Shown in pieces: positions 33,724 to 40,618 of a stretch of DNA of 63,490 nucleotides; within the stretch, counting starts at the first letter, position 1, and the number at the start of each line of letters is the position of its first letter. The notes under the pieces were generated by a model. The model searched no databases. It was not told the DNA's origin and saw nothing but the letters and a program-made list of their open reading frames with translations. The stretch is from Phycisphaerae bacterium (GTDB lineage: Bacteria > Planctomycetota > Phycisphaerae > Sedimentisphaerales > Anaerobacaceae): assembly GCA_028714255.1 (NCBI GenBank), contig JAQTMR010000012.1, forward strand, positions 1 through 63,490. The letters are read 5' to 3'. The position numbers and the translations under genes were made by a program.

Positions 33724-34701
33724 CTAACCTATTTTATCGCCGGTGAGGATTTTGGAGAAGTCGGCGGGGTTAAGGAAGGCGGCGGGGCCGTTGGGGTTGT
33801 ACTTAGTCAGCATCTTAATACAAGCGATGAATTTTTTGTCAGGCTTAGCAATGAAATAATTGGGCTGGATTCCTGCTCCCCTGGGGATAAATTTCGCAGA
33901 AATGACATCCTGGATTCCCGCTTGCGCGGGAATGACAGATTGCTCGGGAAATTCAAGCTGATATGCGTGGAGGGTCAAGCGTTCAATCAACGGTTTTTCG
34001 GTTTGGTTCCTGCCGAGTCGATAACCCGATTTGAATTCAGAAAGAAATATCGGCCGAGTGCTTCCATATAACGGGTCGAATGCCAACGGCAATCCTATGC
34101 TCGGCAGGTGGACACGGATTTGATGTGTTCGGCCCGTCTGCGGGCTGACCGCCAACAGGGCAGTCGAGCCGAAGTCGGCGATTAATCGCCAATTGGTGAC
34201 CGAGGCCTTTCCCTTTTTTGGCGCGATGCACATTCTGGTGGTATCTTTGCGGTCGCGGGTCAGCGGGGTATCGATTGTGCCCTGACTATCCGGCACGAAG
34301 CCTGATACGATTGCCAAATAGGTTTTTTTGACCTGTCTTTCTTCGAAGTAAGTAGAGTATTTTGTCTGGGCCTGGATATTCTTAGCCAGCAGCATTACGC
34401 CTGAAGTGTCTTTGTCGAGTCGATGTACGAGGCGGAGCTGGTCGGCTCCCGTAATGACTTGAGAGGTCAATCGCGGGGATATCCGGCTACGGTGCGCTTC
34501 GCCGCGACCAGCAAGAATATCTTTAAGCTCGGCCTTGCCGGTGCGGTCCTTTGTTACCGATACGCCTGACGGTTTGTTGACGACAAGGATGTCGTCATCC
34601 TGATATATTATCTCGATTACTGTTTTTGGCATTTGGTTCTGTCCGGAAAAGGGATTATAAATTTCAGAGTTCATTATAAGGATTTGGGCCAAAGAATCCA
34701 T
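33724..34701 (-). CDS. RluA-family pseudouridine synthase with a repeat-encoded insertion
   Basis: 325 residues. Converts uridine to pseudouridine in rRNA or tRNA. LRLVHRLDKDTSGVMLLAK near residue 90 has the catalytic Asp (HRLDKDTSG). IIYQDDDILVVNKPSGVSV and GRTHQIRVHLPSIGLPLAFDPLYG are the other family blocks. No S4 domain is seen, and the start could be as late as ATG 34632 (MPKTVIEII). Near the C terminus, SVIPAQAGIQ and FIPRGAGIQ are encoded by two copies of a mobile palindromic repeat (33866-33937), followed by about 45 further residues. The target site cannot be told from sequence. Confidence 0.9.
   Translation of the reverse strand: MDSLAQILIMNSEIYNPFSGQNQMPKTVIEIIYQDDDILVVNKPSGVSVTKDRTGKAELKDILAGRGEAHRSRISPRLTSQVITGADQLRLVHRLDKDTSGVMLLAKNIQAQTKYSTYFEERQVKKTYLAIVSGFVPDSQGTIDTPLTRDRKDTTRMCIAPKKGKASVTNWRLIADFGSTALLAVSPQTGRTHQIRVHLPSIGLPLAFDPLYGSTRPIFLSEFKSGYRLGRNQTEKPLIERLTLHAYQLEFPEQSVIPAQAGIQDVISAKFIPRGAGIQPNYFIAKPDKKFIACIKMLTKYNPNGPAAFLNPADFSKILTGDKIG
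33866..33907 (-). repeat. Degenerate copy of the 27-base palindromic repeat, interrupted
   Basis: Starts TGGATTCCTGC and ends GCAGAAATGACA, the ends of the repeat found intact at 33911-33937, with about 19 extra bases between. It lies in frame within the rluA-family gene (reads FIPRGAGIQ on the minus strand). Confidence 0.55.
33911..33937 (-). repeat. 27-base palindromic repeat, copy 1
   Basis: Plus strand TGGATTCCCGC-TTGC-GCGGGAATGACA. Identical over all 27 bases to 40290-40316. On the minus strand it encodes SVIPAQAGIQ within the pseudouridine synthase. The core is an imperfect hairpin. Confidence 0.85.
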
Positions 34702-34796
34702 ATAATTGAGTTTCTTGACGACAGTTGGCTGATAGCTTATATTATCCGGCGTTTAGTGAAAGTCGTTTTTGATTTGTTTATTCAGGGATTAGCACG

Positions 34797-35177
34797 TTGG
34801 CGAAAAAAAGTTTGTGCAGTAAGTGTACGGGGCTATGCTGTCGGTATTATGCACTGGAGATAGATAAGCCGAAAACCAGGGGAGATTATGACGATATACG
34901 ATGGTTTCTGTGCCATAGAGGCACCGAGATATTCGTAGAAGACGGCGGCTGGTATGTAAAAGTAAATAACAGGTGCAAGTATCTGTCCGTGAAGGACCAT
35001 AAATGCAAGATATATGAGAAGCGGCCGCGGATATGCCGTCAGTACCGCCACAAGGGCTGTGACTTTAGCGATGGAAACTACGAACTGCATTTTACGAGTG
35101 ATAACCAGATAGAAGAGTATGCCAAGGAAAAATTAGCAAAGAAGCGTAAAAAGAAAAAGGGCAGCAGAAAGAAATGA
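34797..35177 (+). CDS. YkgJ-family cysteine-cluster protein
   Basis: 126 residues from TTG 34797 (AGGGA about ten bases upstream). LCSKCTGLCCRYYALEI, then CKYLSVKDHKCKIYEKRPRICRQYRHKGC is the CxxC...C pattern of the YkgJ family, thought to bind Zn or an Fe-S cluster. It ends in a Lys/Arg-rich tail (KLAKKRKKKKGSRKK) that suggests nucleic-acid contact. The stop overlaps the hisS start by four bases (ATGA), so it is coupled to hisS. The function of the family is not established. Confidence 0.8.
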   Translation: MAKKSLCSKCTGLCCRYYALEIDKPKTRGDYDDIRWFLCHRGTEIFVEDGGWYVKVNNRCKYLSVKDHKCKIYEKRPRICRQYRHKGCDFSDGNYELHFTSDNQIEEYAKEKLAKKRKKKKGSRKK

Positions 35178-36496
35178 AGATACCGCCGGTAAAAGGTACA
35201 AGGGATTTTTATCCGCAGGAAATGGCTGTTCGGAACTGGATAATCGACGGCTGGAAGAGGGTGTCTCTGCGCAACGGGTTCGAGGAATATGACGGGCCGA
35301 TATTCGAGTATTTGGATATGTACAGAATAAAAAGCGGCGACGAGATTGTCGAGCAGCTTTTCTCGTTCAAGGACCGTGGGGACAGGAACCTTGCGCTTCG
35401 GCCAGAGATTACGCCCACGCTGGCACGGATGGCAAATCAGAAAATCAACACGTTGCCGCTGCCTATCAAGTGGTTCTCGGTTCCGAGGCTGTTCCGTGCG
35501 GAGCGTCCGCAGAAGGGCAGGCTTCGTGAATTTTTCCAGTGGAACATAGATATAATCGGCATAGAGGGCCCGCTGGCTGATGCGGAGGTGATATTCTGTG
35601 CTTTGGATTATCTACGGGGAATCGGGCTGACGCCTGACGATATCGAGGTAAGAATGTCCAGCAGAAAGCTGCTGGCCAGCGTCCTCGAAAAGATAGGGGT
35701 CGCCGAGAAGCGGCTGGAAGTGCTGTACCCTGTGCTCGATAAAAAAGAGAAGGTCCCGGCGGGCGAATTTAAGCAAATGCTTAGTCAAAAGGTTGCGGAC
35801 GGCAAGATAGCCGAGAAGATTGTTGAGTTTATGGGGATTAAGGCGGTCTCGGATATTAAGAATATAATCGAGCCTGATGATAAGGTTAACGCGGCCATCG
35901 ATAGAATCGTGGTTTTGTTCGACTGGCTCAAGCGAATGGGGGTAGTGGAGTATTGCCAGTTCGACCCGGGGATTGTCAGGGGGCTGGCTTATTACACGGA
36001 CAGTGTATATGAGATTTACGATAAGCGCGGCGAGCTGCGAGCCATCGGCGGGGGCGGCAGATACGATGATTTGCTAAAGCAGTTCGGCGGGCCCGCGATA
36101 CCGGCGACGGGATTCGGGATGGGTGACTGCGTTTTGGGAGTGATGCTCGAAGAACGAGGGCTGCTGAAACCGGCGCCTGCAGAATTAGATTATTTTATCG
36201 CCTGCGTAGAACTCGAACAAACCCAGCAGGACGCAGTTAAGATAGCGGCAGAACTGCGAACAAGAGGGTATTCAGCCGAGTTCGGCTACAAGTCCGCGAG
36301 TTTAAGCAGGCAGCTCAAACAGGCGTCTGCCAAAAATGCCAAGAAGTGTATCATCCTCGGCGACGAGTTCAAGAACAATGAGCTTGTGGTCAAGGATATG
36401 GTAACCAGCAAACAGAAACGGATTAAATTAGACGCGTTTTTCGCAGAATTAGGAACTCTATCAACCGCAGAGAACGCTGAGAGCGCAGAGAAATGA
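35174..36496 (+). CDS. hisS: Histidyl-tRNA synthetase
   Basis: Charges tRNA-His. 440 residues. PPVKGTRDFYPQEMAVRNWI is the N-terminal motif; LALRPEITPTLARM is motif 2 region start, LFRAERPQKGRLREFFQWNIDIIG motif 2, and GLAYYTDSVYEIYD and ATGFGMGDCVLG the histidine-A and motif 3 blocks. The anticodon-binding domain occupies about 335-425. The last residues, STAENAESAEK, are encoded by an A/G-rich copy of a dispersed repeat and look like a late extension. It overlaps the YkgJ-like gene by four bases. Confidence 0.96.
   Translation: MKIPPVKGTRDFYPQEMAVRNWIIDGWKRVSLRNGFEEYDGPIFEYLDMYRIKSGDEIVEQLFSFKDRGDRNLALRPEITPTLARMANQKINTLPLPIKWFSVPRLFRAERPQKGRLREFFQWNIDIIGIEGPLADAEVIFCALDYLRGIGLTPDDIEVRMSSRKLLASVLEKIGVAEKRLEVLYPVLDKKEKVPAGEFKQMLSQKVADGKIAEKIVEFMGIKAVSDIKNIIEPDDKVNAAIDRIVVLFDWLKRMGVVEYCQFDPGIVRGLAYYTDSVYEIYDKRGELRAIGGGGRYDDLLKQFGGPAIPATGFGMGDCVLGVMLEERGLLKPAPAELDYFIACVELEQTQQDAVKIAAELRTRGYSAEFGYKSASLSRQLKQASAKNAKKCIILGDEFKNNELVVKDMVTSKQKRIKLDAFFAELGTLSTAENAESAEK
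36462..36496 (+). repeat. Dispersed CGCAGAG-type repeat forming the hisS 3' end
   Basis: ACCGCAGAGAACGCTGAG followed by AGCGCAGAGAAATGA. Related sequences lie at 39571-39597 and, inverted, at 63309-63330. It supplies the last residues and stop codon of hisS. Confidence 0.5.
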
Positions 36497-36535
36497 TAGA
36501 TAAAATTTAGATTTAGAAACTCTGCACTAATTTAA

Positions 36536-37102
36536 ATGAAGGATTTATCCTCAAATCCGGCTACGAAACATTTCGCCACGATGAATCATTACGAGCGGGC
36601 CTTTCAAAACTGGCTTATTGATAACAAAATCAAATATGCCTCGGTCGATAAACAGAAGAGGGCGGAGTTCGAGAACTGCAAAATCAAAAGCTTCGATTTT
36701 TTGTTATATCCGCCCAGCGGAGAGATAATAATCGCAGAGGTGAAGGGCAGGAGCTTCAAGGGGACGAGTTTTGCCGGGTTAGCAGGATTCGAGTGCTGGG
36801 TTACAGCTGAGGACATCGACGGGCTGGTGAATTGGCGGGATGCACTTTCCGCGGGACGCCTTTCAGCGGAGGGGCATAGCGCAGTTTTTGTCTTCGCTTA
36901 CAAAATAGAAAACATCGACGTAGATTTTGACGGCAGGGAAGTTTACGACTTTGACGCAAACAGGTATGTATTCTTTGCAGTCAAGCTGGACGATTACCGA
37001 GCATTTATGAAACGGCGCAGTCCGAAGTGGCAGACGGTGACGCTGTCGGCGGATAAATTTCGCCAGTGTGCAATCGAACTGCGGCAGTTATGGAATAAAT
37101 AG
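36536..37102 (+). CDS. HYExAFE-family protein with nuclease-like core
   Basis: 188 residues. NHYERAFQNWL (about 17-27) is the motif that names this planctomycete-associated family. Further on, KIKSFDFLLYPPSGEIIIAEVKGRS has the D...ExK spacing of PD-(D/E)XK nuclease folds (Asp in SFDF, Glu and Lys in EVKGR). C-terminal RYVFFAVKLDDYRAFMKRRSPKWQTV is well defined but unassigned. ATG 36536 is used; ATG 36581, just before the HYE motif, is possible. No methylase or immunity gene adjoins it. Nuclease activity is inference from the motif. Its 3' end overlaps the convergent gene by 15 bases. Confidence 0.75.
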   Translation: MKDLSSNPATKHFATMNHYERAFQNWLIDNKIKYASVDKQKRAEFENCKIKSFDFLLYPPSGEIIIAEVKGRSFKGTSFAGLAGFECWVTAEDIDGLVNWRDALSAGRLSAEGHSAVFVFAYKIENIDVDFDGREVYDFDANRYVFFAVKLDDYRAFMKRRSPKWQTVTLSADKFRQCAIELRQLWNK

Positions 37103-37615
37103 CCGGATAATAGGAATCGTTTTGAAAAATTCGATTGCCTGTCGGTTAGAATGCCCGATGCTCCAGACAGATTCTCCAGTTCCAAGCTGTGCTATCACGT
37201 ATTTGCCCAGAGCGAACTGGCCCATAGCGGCGTAGCCGATGGCAAATTGTCCCAATGCGAGATATGCTCCGATAGCAAATTGTCCTATCGCCAAGACGCC
37301 GGAGGACGCCTGGCCCAGGCCGAAAAGTACTCCAATCGCCAGTTGTCCGATAGCAATAAGCCCCATAGATGCGTGGCCTATGGCGATAAAGCCGCAGGCA
37401 AGTCTGCCGATGGCGATGATTCCTTTTGCGATTATGCGTCTGCCGGTTTCGGGACATTTGCCATAGGTGAAATGCACAAGGGGCAGGCCGAGTAACATTT
37501 TATGCGATTTGAATTCGTGAAAGCTGGCGCCGCTGGTATATAAATACCGCCTCCATGTGCCGGATTTTGTTTCTTCGATTTTGTATTCGATTTTTTCCAA
37601 CAGCAGATTGCTCAT
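37088..37615 (-). CDS. AIGQ-repeat protein
   Basis: 175 residues with GGGAG before the ATG. After about 55 polar residues come roughly ten copies of an 8-residue unit of the form G-x-[FL]-A-I-G-x-x, for example AKGIIAIGRLACGFIAIGHA and GVLAIGQFAIGAYLALGQFA. The tract has almost no charge, so it is either inserted in the membrane or a tightly packed solenoid with glycine at every turn. Similar low-complexity AIG proteins occur in many bacteria without known function. It is convergent with the HYExAFE gene and overlaps its end. Confidence 0.7.
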   Translation of the reverse strand: MSNLLLEKIEYKIEETKSGTWRRYLYTSGASFHEFKSHKMLLGLPLVHFTYGKCPETGRRIIAKGIIAIGRLACGFIAIGHASMGLIAIGQLAIGVLFGLGQASSGVLAIGQFAIGAYLALGQFAIGYAAMGQFALGKYVIAQLGTGESVWSIGHSNRQAIEFFKTIPIIRLFIP

Positions 37616-37739
37616 AACATCTCCCTTATATAAAGATTTCTGTTTGTGTTAATTATACCTTTCTTTAGCAAAGCAACAACCATTATTTAAGAGGCAAAAT
37701 TTCTCGCTCGAAACCTGTTTTTATAGTATATTGCGACAA

Positions 37740-38309
37740 ATGAGAATCATAGCTGGCTCAAAACGAGGGGTGAAGTTATTTAGTCCCAAGACGGACGTGT
37801 CCCGGCCGATTACCGACAGGGTCAAGGAGTCGCTTTTCAACGTGCTTTATAAATACGACCTCGAGGGCAGGGTTACGGCGGATTTGTTCTGCGGCGTAGG
37901 CTCTTTAGGGCTTGAGGCATTGAGCAGGGGCGCAAAGTTTGTCAGCTTCGTTGAGAGAGACCCGAGGATTATCGCAACCTTGAAGGAGAATATTGAAAAA
38001 GCAGGGTTTGCCGGCGAATCTAAAGTTATAAGGGCCAACGCGTTTAGTATTGGCGCACCGGGCAGAGAGCAGAAGTATGACCTTGTTTTTGTTGACCCGC
38101 CTTATGCGGCCTCACGGGACATCGGCGAGGGTTCGCCGCTGGGCAAATTGCTGGCTTTATTAAACGAGCAGTTGTCCCCTGAGGGAATTGTTGTGGTAAG
38201 AACCGAAAAACGAGTAGAATTGCTGGACAAGTACGGCGGACTCGAAGTTATCGACAGGCGCCAGTGGGGAACGATGACGGTAACAATACTTCAGCGAGGC
38301 AACAAATGA
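37740..38309 (+). CDS. rsmD: 16S rRNA (guanine966-N2)-methyltransferase RsmD
   Basis: Methylates G966 of 16S rRNA with S-adenosylmethionine. 189 residues from ATG 37740; RsmD proteins typically begin MRIIAGSKRG, as here, so an in-frame TTG at 37731 is not used. DRVKESLFNVL near residue 25, DLFCGVGSLGLEALSRGA (SAM site) and DLVFVDPPYA (NPPY-type catalytic motif) are diagnostic. The stop overlaps the next start by four bases. Confidence 0.95.
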   Translation: MRIIAGSKRGVKLFSPKTDVSRPITDRVKESLFNVLYKYDLEGRVTADLFCGVGSLGLEALSRGAKFVSFVERDPRIIATLKENIEKAGFAGESKVIRANAFSIGAPGREQKYDLVFVDPPYAASRDIGEGSPLGKLLALLNEQLSPEGIVVVRTEKRVELLDKYGGLEVIDRRQWGTMTVTILQRGNK

Positions 38310-39538
38310 CAAACAAAGCAGCAGCTATAAAGATAATCCGGCAACTGCACAGCAACGGCTTTGAGGCTTTGCTGGCAGGGGGGTGCGTGCGCGATATGCT
38401 GATGGGTAGAACAGCGAATGATTATGATGTCGCTACGGAAGCACGGCCGGTAGATGTGATAAAGATGTTCAAACGCACGCTGAAAGTCGGAGCGAAATTC
38501 GGCGTGGTGATTGTGCTGATTGAAGACAAACAAGTTGAAGTGGCAACGTTCAGAACCGAAACCGGCTATGCGGACGGCAGGCATCCCGGAGATGTTAAAT
38601 TTGTCGGGGCGGCGGAAGATGCCAGCCGAAGAGATTTTACCATCAACGGGATGTTCTATGACCCGCTGAAAAAAGAAGTCATCGATTACGTTAATGGTAA
38701 AATAGACCTCAAGAAGAAGCTGATACGGACTATCGGTAAGGCAACTGAACGGTTTGGCGAAGACTACCTGCGGATGCTGCGGGCGGTGCGGTTTTCAACA
38801 CAGCTCGGTTTTGCGATTGAGCCGAGGACGTTTTCGGCTATTCGCAGCAATTCGAAGCACATAGCCAAAATAAGCGGCGAACGTATAGCAATGGAACTGG
38901 AGGCAATCTTAATCAGCCCCAGCAGAGCCAAAGGCGTGGCGCTATTGGCAAAGAGCGGATTAGCTGAAGCTATTTTCCCGGATTTTTCTGCCAAAGATAC
39001 GAAATTTGGAATCAAGGTTTTGGGGCAACTGCGAAAAAACAGCGGGTTCGCACTTGCGATGGCTGCTTTTTTCGCGGGCTGTACGACGGAATTCGCACTC
39101 GATAAATGCGATTGTTTGAAGCTTAGTAAAAATCAAACCAGACATATAAAATTCCTGCTGGACAATCGTGGGAAGCTACTCGATGAGAAGATGTCACTAT
39201 CGCAGTTGAAGCTGATTGTCAGCGAGCCTTATTTCGAGGACCTCTACGAACTACAAAGAGCGATTCAGAAGGCTCAACGCAAAAGTACAGCTGCACTGGT
39301 AAATTTGCGGAAAAGGATAAAGGCGCTGGGCGACATTGAGCTGCGGCCGAGGCCTATACTCGATGGACACGACTTGATTCGGTTAGGCGCGGTTAAGGGG
39401 CCTGGGCTGGGATTGTTAGCGGAAGAGATGTATATCGCCCAGTTGGAAGGAAAACTGCAAAGTAAAAAACAGGCTGAGCAGTGGGTGCAAAGCTGGCTTG
39501 AAAAACACAAGTTGGCGAGACAGGCGAAGAAAATTTAA
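38306..39538 (+). CDS. CCA-adding / poly(A) polymerase-type nucleotidyltransferase
   Basis: 410 residues from ATG 38306, which overlaps the rsmD stop (ATGA) and has GAGG upstream. Head domain: LAGGCVRDMLMGRTANDYDVATEA with the GG and DxD catalytic motifs, then RRDFTINGMFYDP. RNA-binding helix block FGEDYLRMLRAVRFSTQLGF. There is no HD domain at the C terminus. Class II enzymes of this form either mature the tRNA CCA end or polyadenylate RNA; motif reading alone does not decide. The lack of any other such gene in the window gives no further clue. Confidence 0.9.
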   Translation: MTNKAAAIKIIRQLHSNGFEALLAGGCVRDMLMGRTANDYDVATEARPVDVIKMFKRTLKVGAKFGVVIVLIEDKQVEVATFRTETGYADGRHPGDVKFVGAAEDASRRDFTINGMFYDPLKKEVIDYVNGKIDLKKKLIRTIGKATERFGEDYLRMLRAVRFSTQLGFAIEPRTFSAIRSNSKHIAKISGERIAMELEAILISPSRAKGVALLAKSGLAEAIFPDFSAKDTKFGIKVLGQLRKNSGFALAMAAFFAGCTTEFALDKCDCLKLSKNQTRHIKFLLDNRGKLLDEKMSLSQLKLIVSEPYFEDLYELQRAIQKAQRKSTAALVNLRKRIKALGDIELRPRPILDGHDLIRLGAVKGPGLGLLAEEMYIAQLEGKLQSKKQAEQWVQSWLEKHKLARQAKKI

Positions 39539-39567
39539 TCACTGATTGCGATAATTAAATAGATTTT

Positions 39568-39600
39568 TTTAGCCACAGAGTTCACAGAGGACTCAGAGAA
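39568..39600 (+). repeat. Dispersed CACAGAG-type repeat
   Basis: TTTTTTAGCCACAGAG followed by TTCACAGAGGACTCAGAG. Belongs to the same loose family as the copies at the hisS end and at 63309-63330. Confidence 0.5.
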
Positions 39601-39652
39601 ACACAATAACAAATCGCCAAAATGTTGTGTATTGCCACGAAAGGGATAATAA

Positions 39653-40285
39653 ATGATTACCCAAGAGATTATAAAGCAATTCTGCGATCAATGCTATACC
39701 ACAAGAGCCCTATATAAGGAATATAGTTATCTCTACGAAGATAACAAAGAACGTTTGGATTTATTAAATAAAACCGCACGTGACTTTTTCCTCAATTTCC
39801 AAGGTATCCTTAAAAATCATATTTTACTAGATATTTGTAAAATCACTGATTCGGCTACTCTTGGGAAAAATAGTAATCTTACAATTAAGTATATCCTCAA
39901 AGAAATTAAACAAGAGGACAAGAACAATCTTGGACTTGATGAGTTGTCTGATAAAATTCATAAATTCAGAAAATGTATAGTTGATGCAAGACATAAAATC
40001 ATTGTTCATTTTGATTTTGAGACAATAAAATATAACAAGACATTAGGTGGTTTTTCAAAAAATGATAATGAAGAGTTCTGGGAAAATTTACAGGAATTCG
40101 TTAATAAAATACATATACATTACTTTAATAGCCCCTTTATTCTCGATAAGATAACTGATTGTACATATAATGCTAAAGATCTTATATTGGCATTAAAGAA
40201 AGCTGCCTATTTTGATCAGCATTTCAAAAATATCATCCATTCTGATCTTTTGGAGGAAGAAGGATTTGAATATAGAAATGCTTAA
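39653..40285 (+). CDS. AbiU2-like HEPN protein
   Basis: 210 residues, all-helical. DARHKIIVHFDFE (about 111-123) gives R113-x5-H119, the spacing of AbiU2-type HEPN proteins, preceded by LSDKIHKFRKCIV. N-terminal NKTARDFFLNFQGILKNHILLDICKITD is also typical of that family. AbiU2 relatives have been linked to phage exclusion. The gene is AT-rich against its surroundings, stands alone, and is flanked by dispersed repeats, which suggests acquisition. AGGGA lies just before the ATG. No second gene of a two-component Abi system is seen. Confidence 0.6.
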   Translation: MITQEIIKQFCDQCYTTRALYKEYSYLYEDNKERLDLLNKTARDFFLNFQGILKNHILLDICKITDSATLGKNSNLTIKYILKEIKQEDKNNLGLDELSDKIHKFRKCIVDARHKIIVHFDFETIKYNKTLGGFSKNDNEEFWENLQEFVNKIHIHYFNSPFILDKITDCTYNAKDLILALKKAAYFDQHFKNIIHSDLLEEEGFEYRNA

Positions 40286-40289
40286 TGCT

Positions 40290-40316
40290 TGGATTCCCGC
40301 TTGCGCGGGAATGACA
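40290..40316 (+). repeat. 27-base palindromic repeat, copy 2
   Basis: Identical to 33911-33937. It lies five bases after the AbiU2-like stop codon, so it could also end that transcript. Confidence 0.85.
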
Positions 40317-40330
40317 ATTTTTAATAGATT

Positions 40331-40376
40331 CCTCCCATTCGGCAGGCTCAGGACAGGCGGCTGCGCTCGGAATGAC
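40331..40376 (+). repeat. GGCAGGCTCAGGACAGG-type repeat
   Basis: Contains GGCAGGCTCAGGACAGGCGG, then CTGCGCTCGGAATGAC. It combines an end like the 27-base repeat (GGAATGAC) with a core like the element inside the HEAT-repeat gene at 40702-40726. Confidence 0.5.
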
Positions 40377-40518
40377 GGAGAGAAATGAAATTTTAATACC
40401 GCTCCCTTACGGTTGCGGCTCTGAAATAGGTGCAATAAATTACAGGGGGCGAAATACAAGGATAATGTCAGGGATTTCGGACGTTGGGGGCTTTCAATGG
40501 GCGGAGAACGTATTTTTG

Positions 40519-40548
40519 TTGACAGAAAGGGCATTTATTTAGTAAGAT
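40519..40548 (+). promoter_or_regulatory. Promoter for the HEAT-repeat gene
   Basis: TTGACA (40519-40524), an 18-base spacer, TAAGAT (40543-40548). About 65 bases of leader follow before the ATG at 40619. Confidence 0.55.
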
Positions 40549-40618
40549 AGCCGGCTCAAAGGACGATTATCTATAAAGACCTGCCTTTTCAATGAATTAA
40601 GGGCGTTTTGAGGAGATT

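Larger units (their letters stand above)
40286..40618. other. Repeat-rich intergenic region
   Basis: 333 bases. It holds the intact 27-base palindromic repeat (40290-40316), a second palindromic element (40331-40376), and a promoter-like pair at 40519-40548 serving the HEAT-repeat gene. No gene seen. Confidence 0.6.

Noticed and set aside
37151-37495. Open frames opposite the AIGQ-repeat gene
   Set aside because: They result from the repeated codons on the other strand; the minus frame has the ribosome site and the regular protein repeat.
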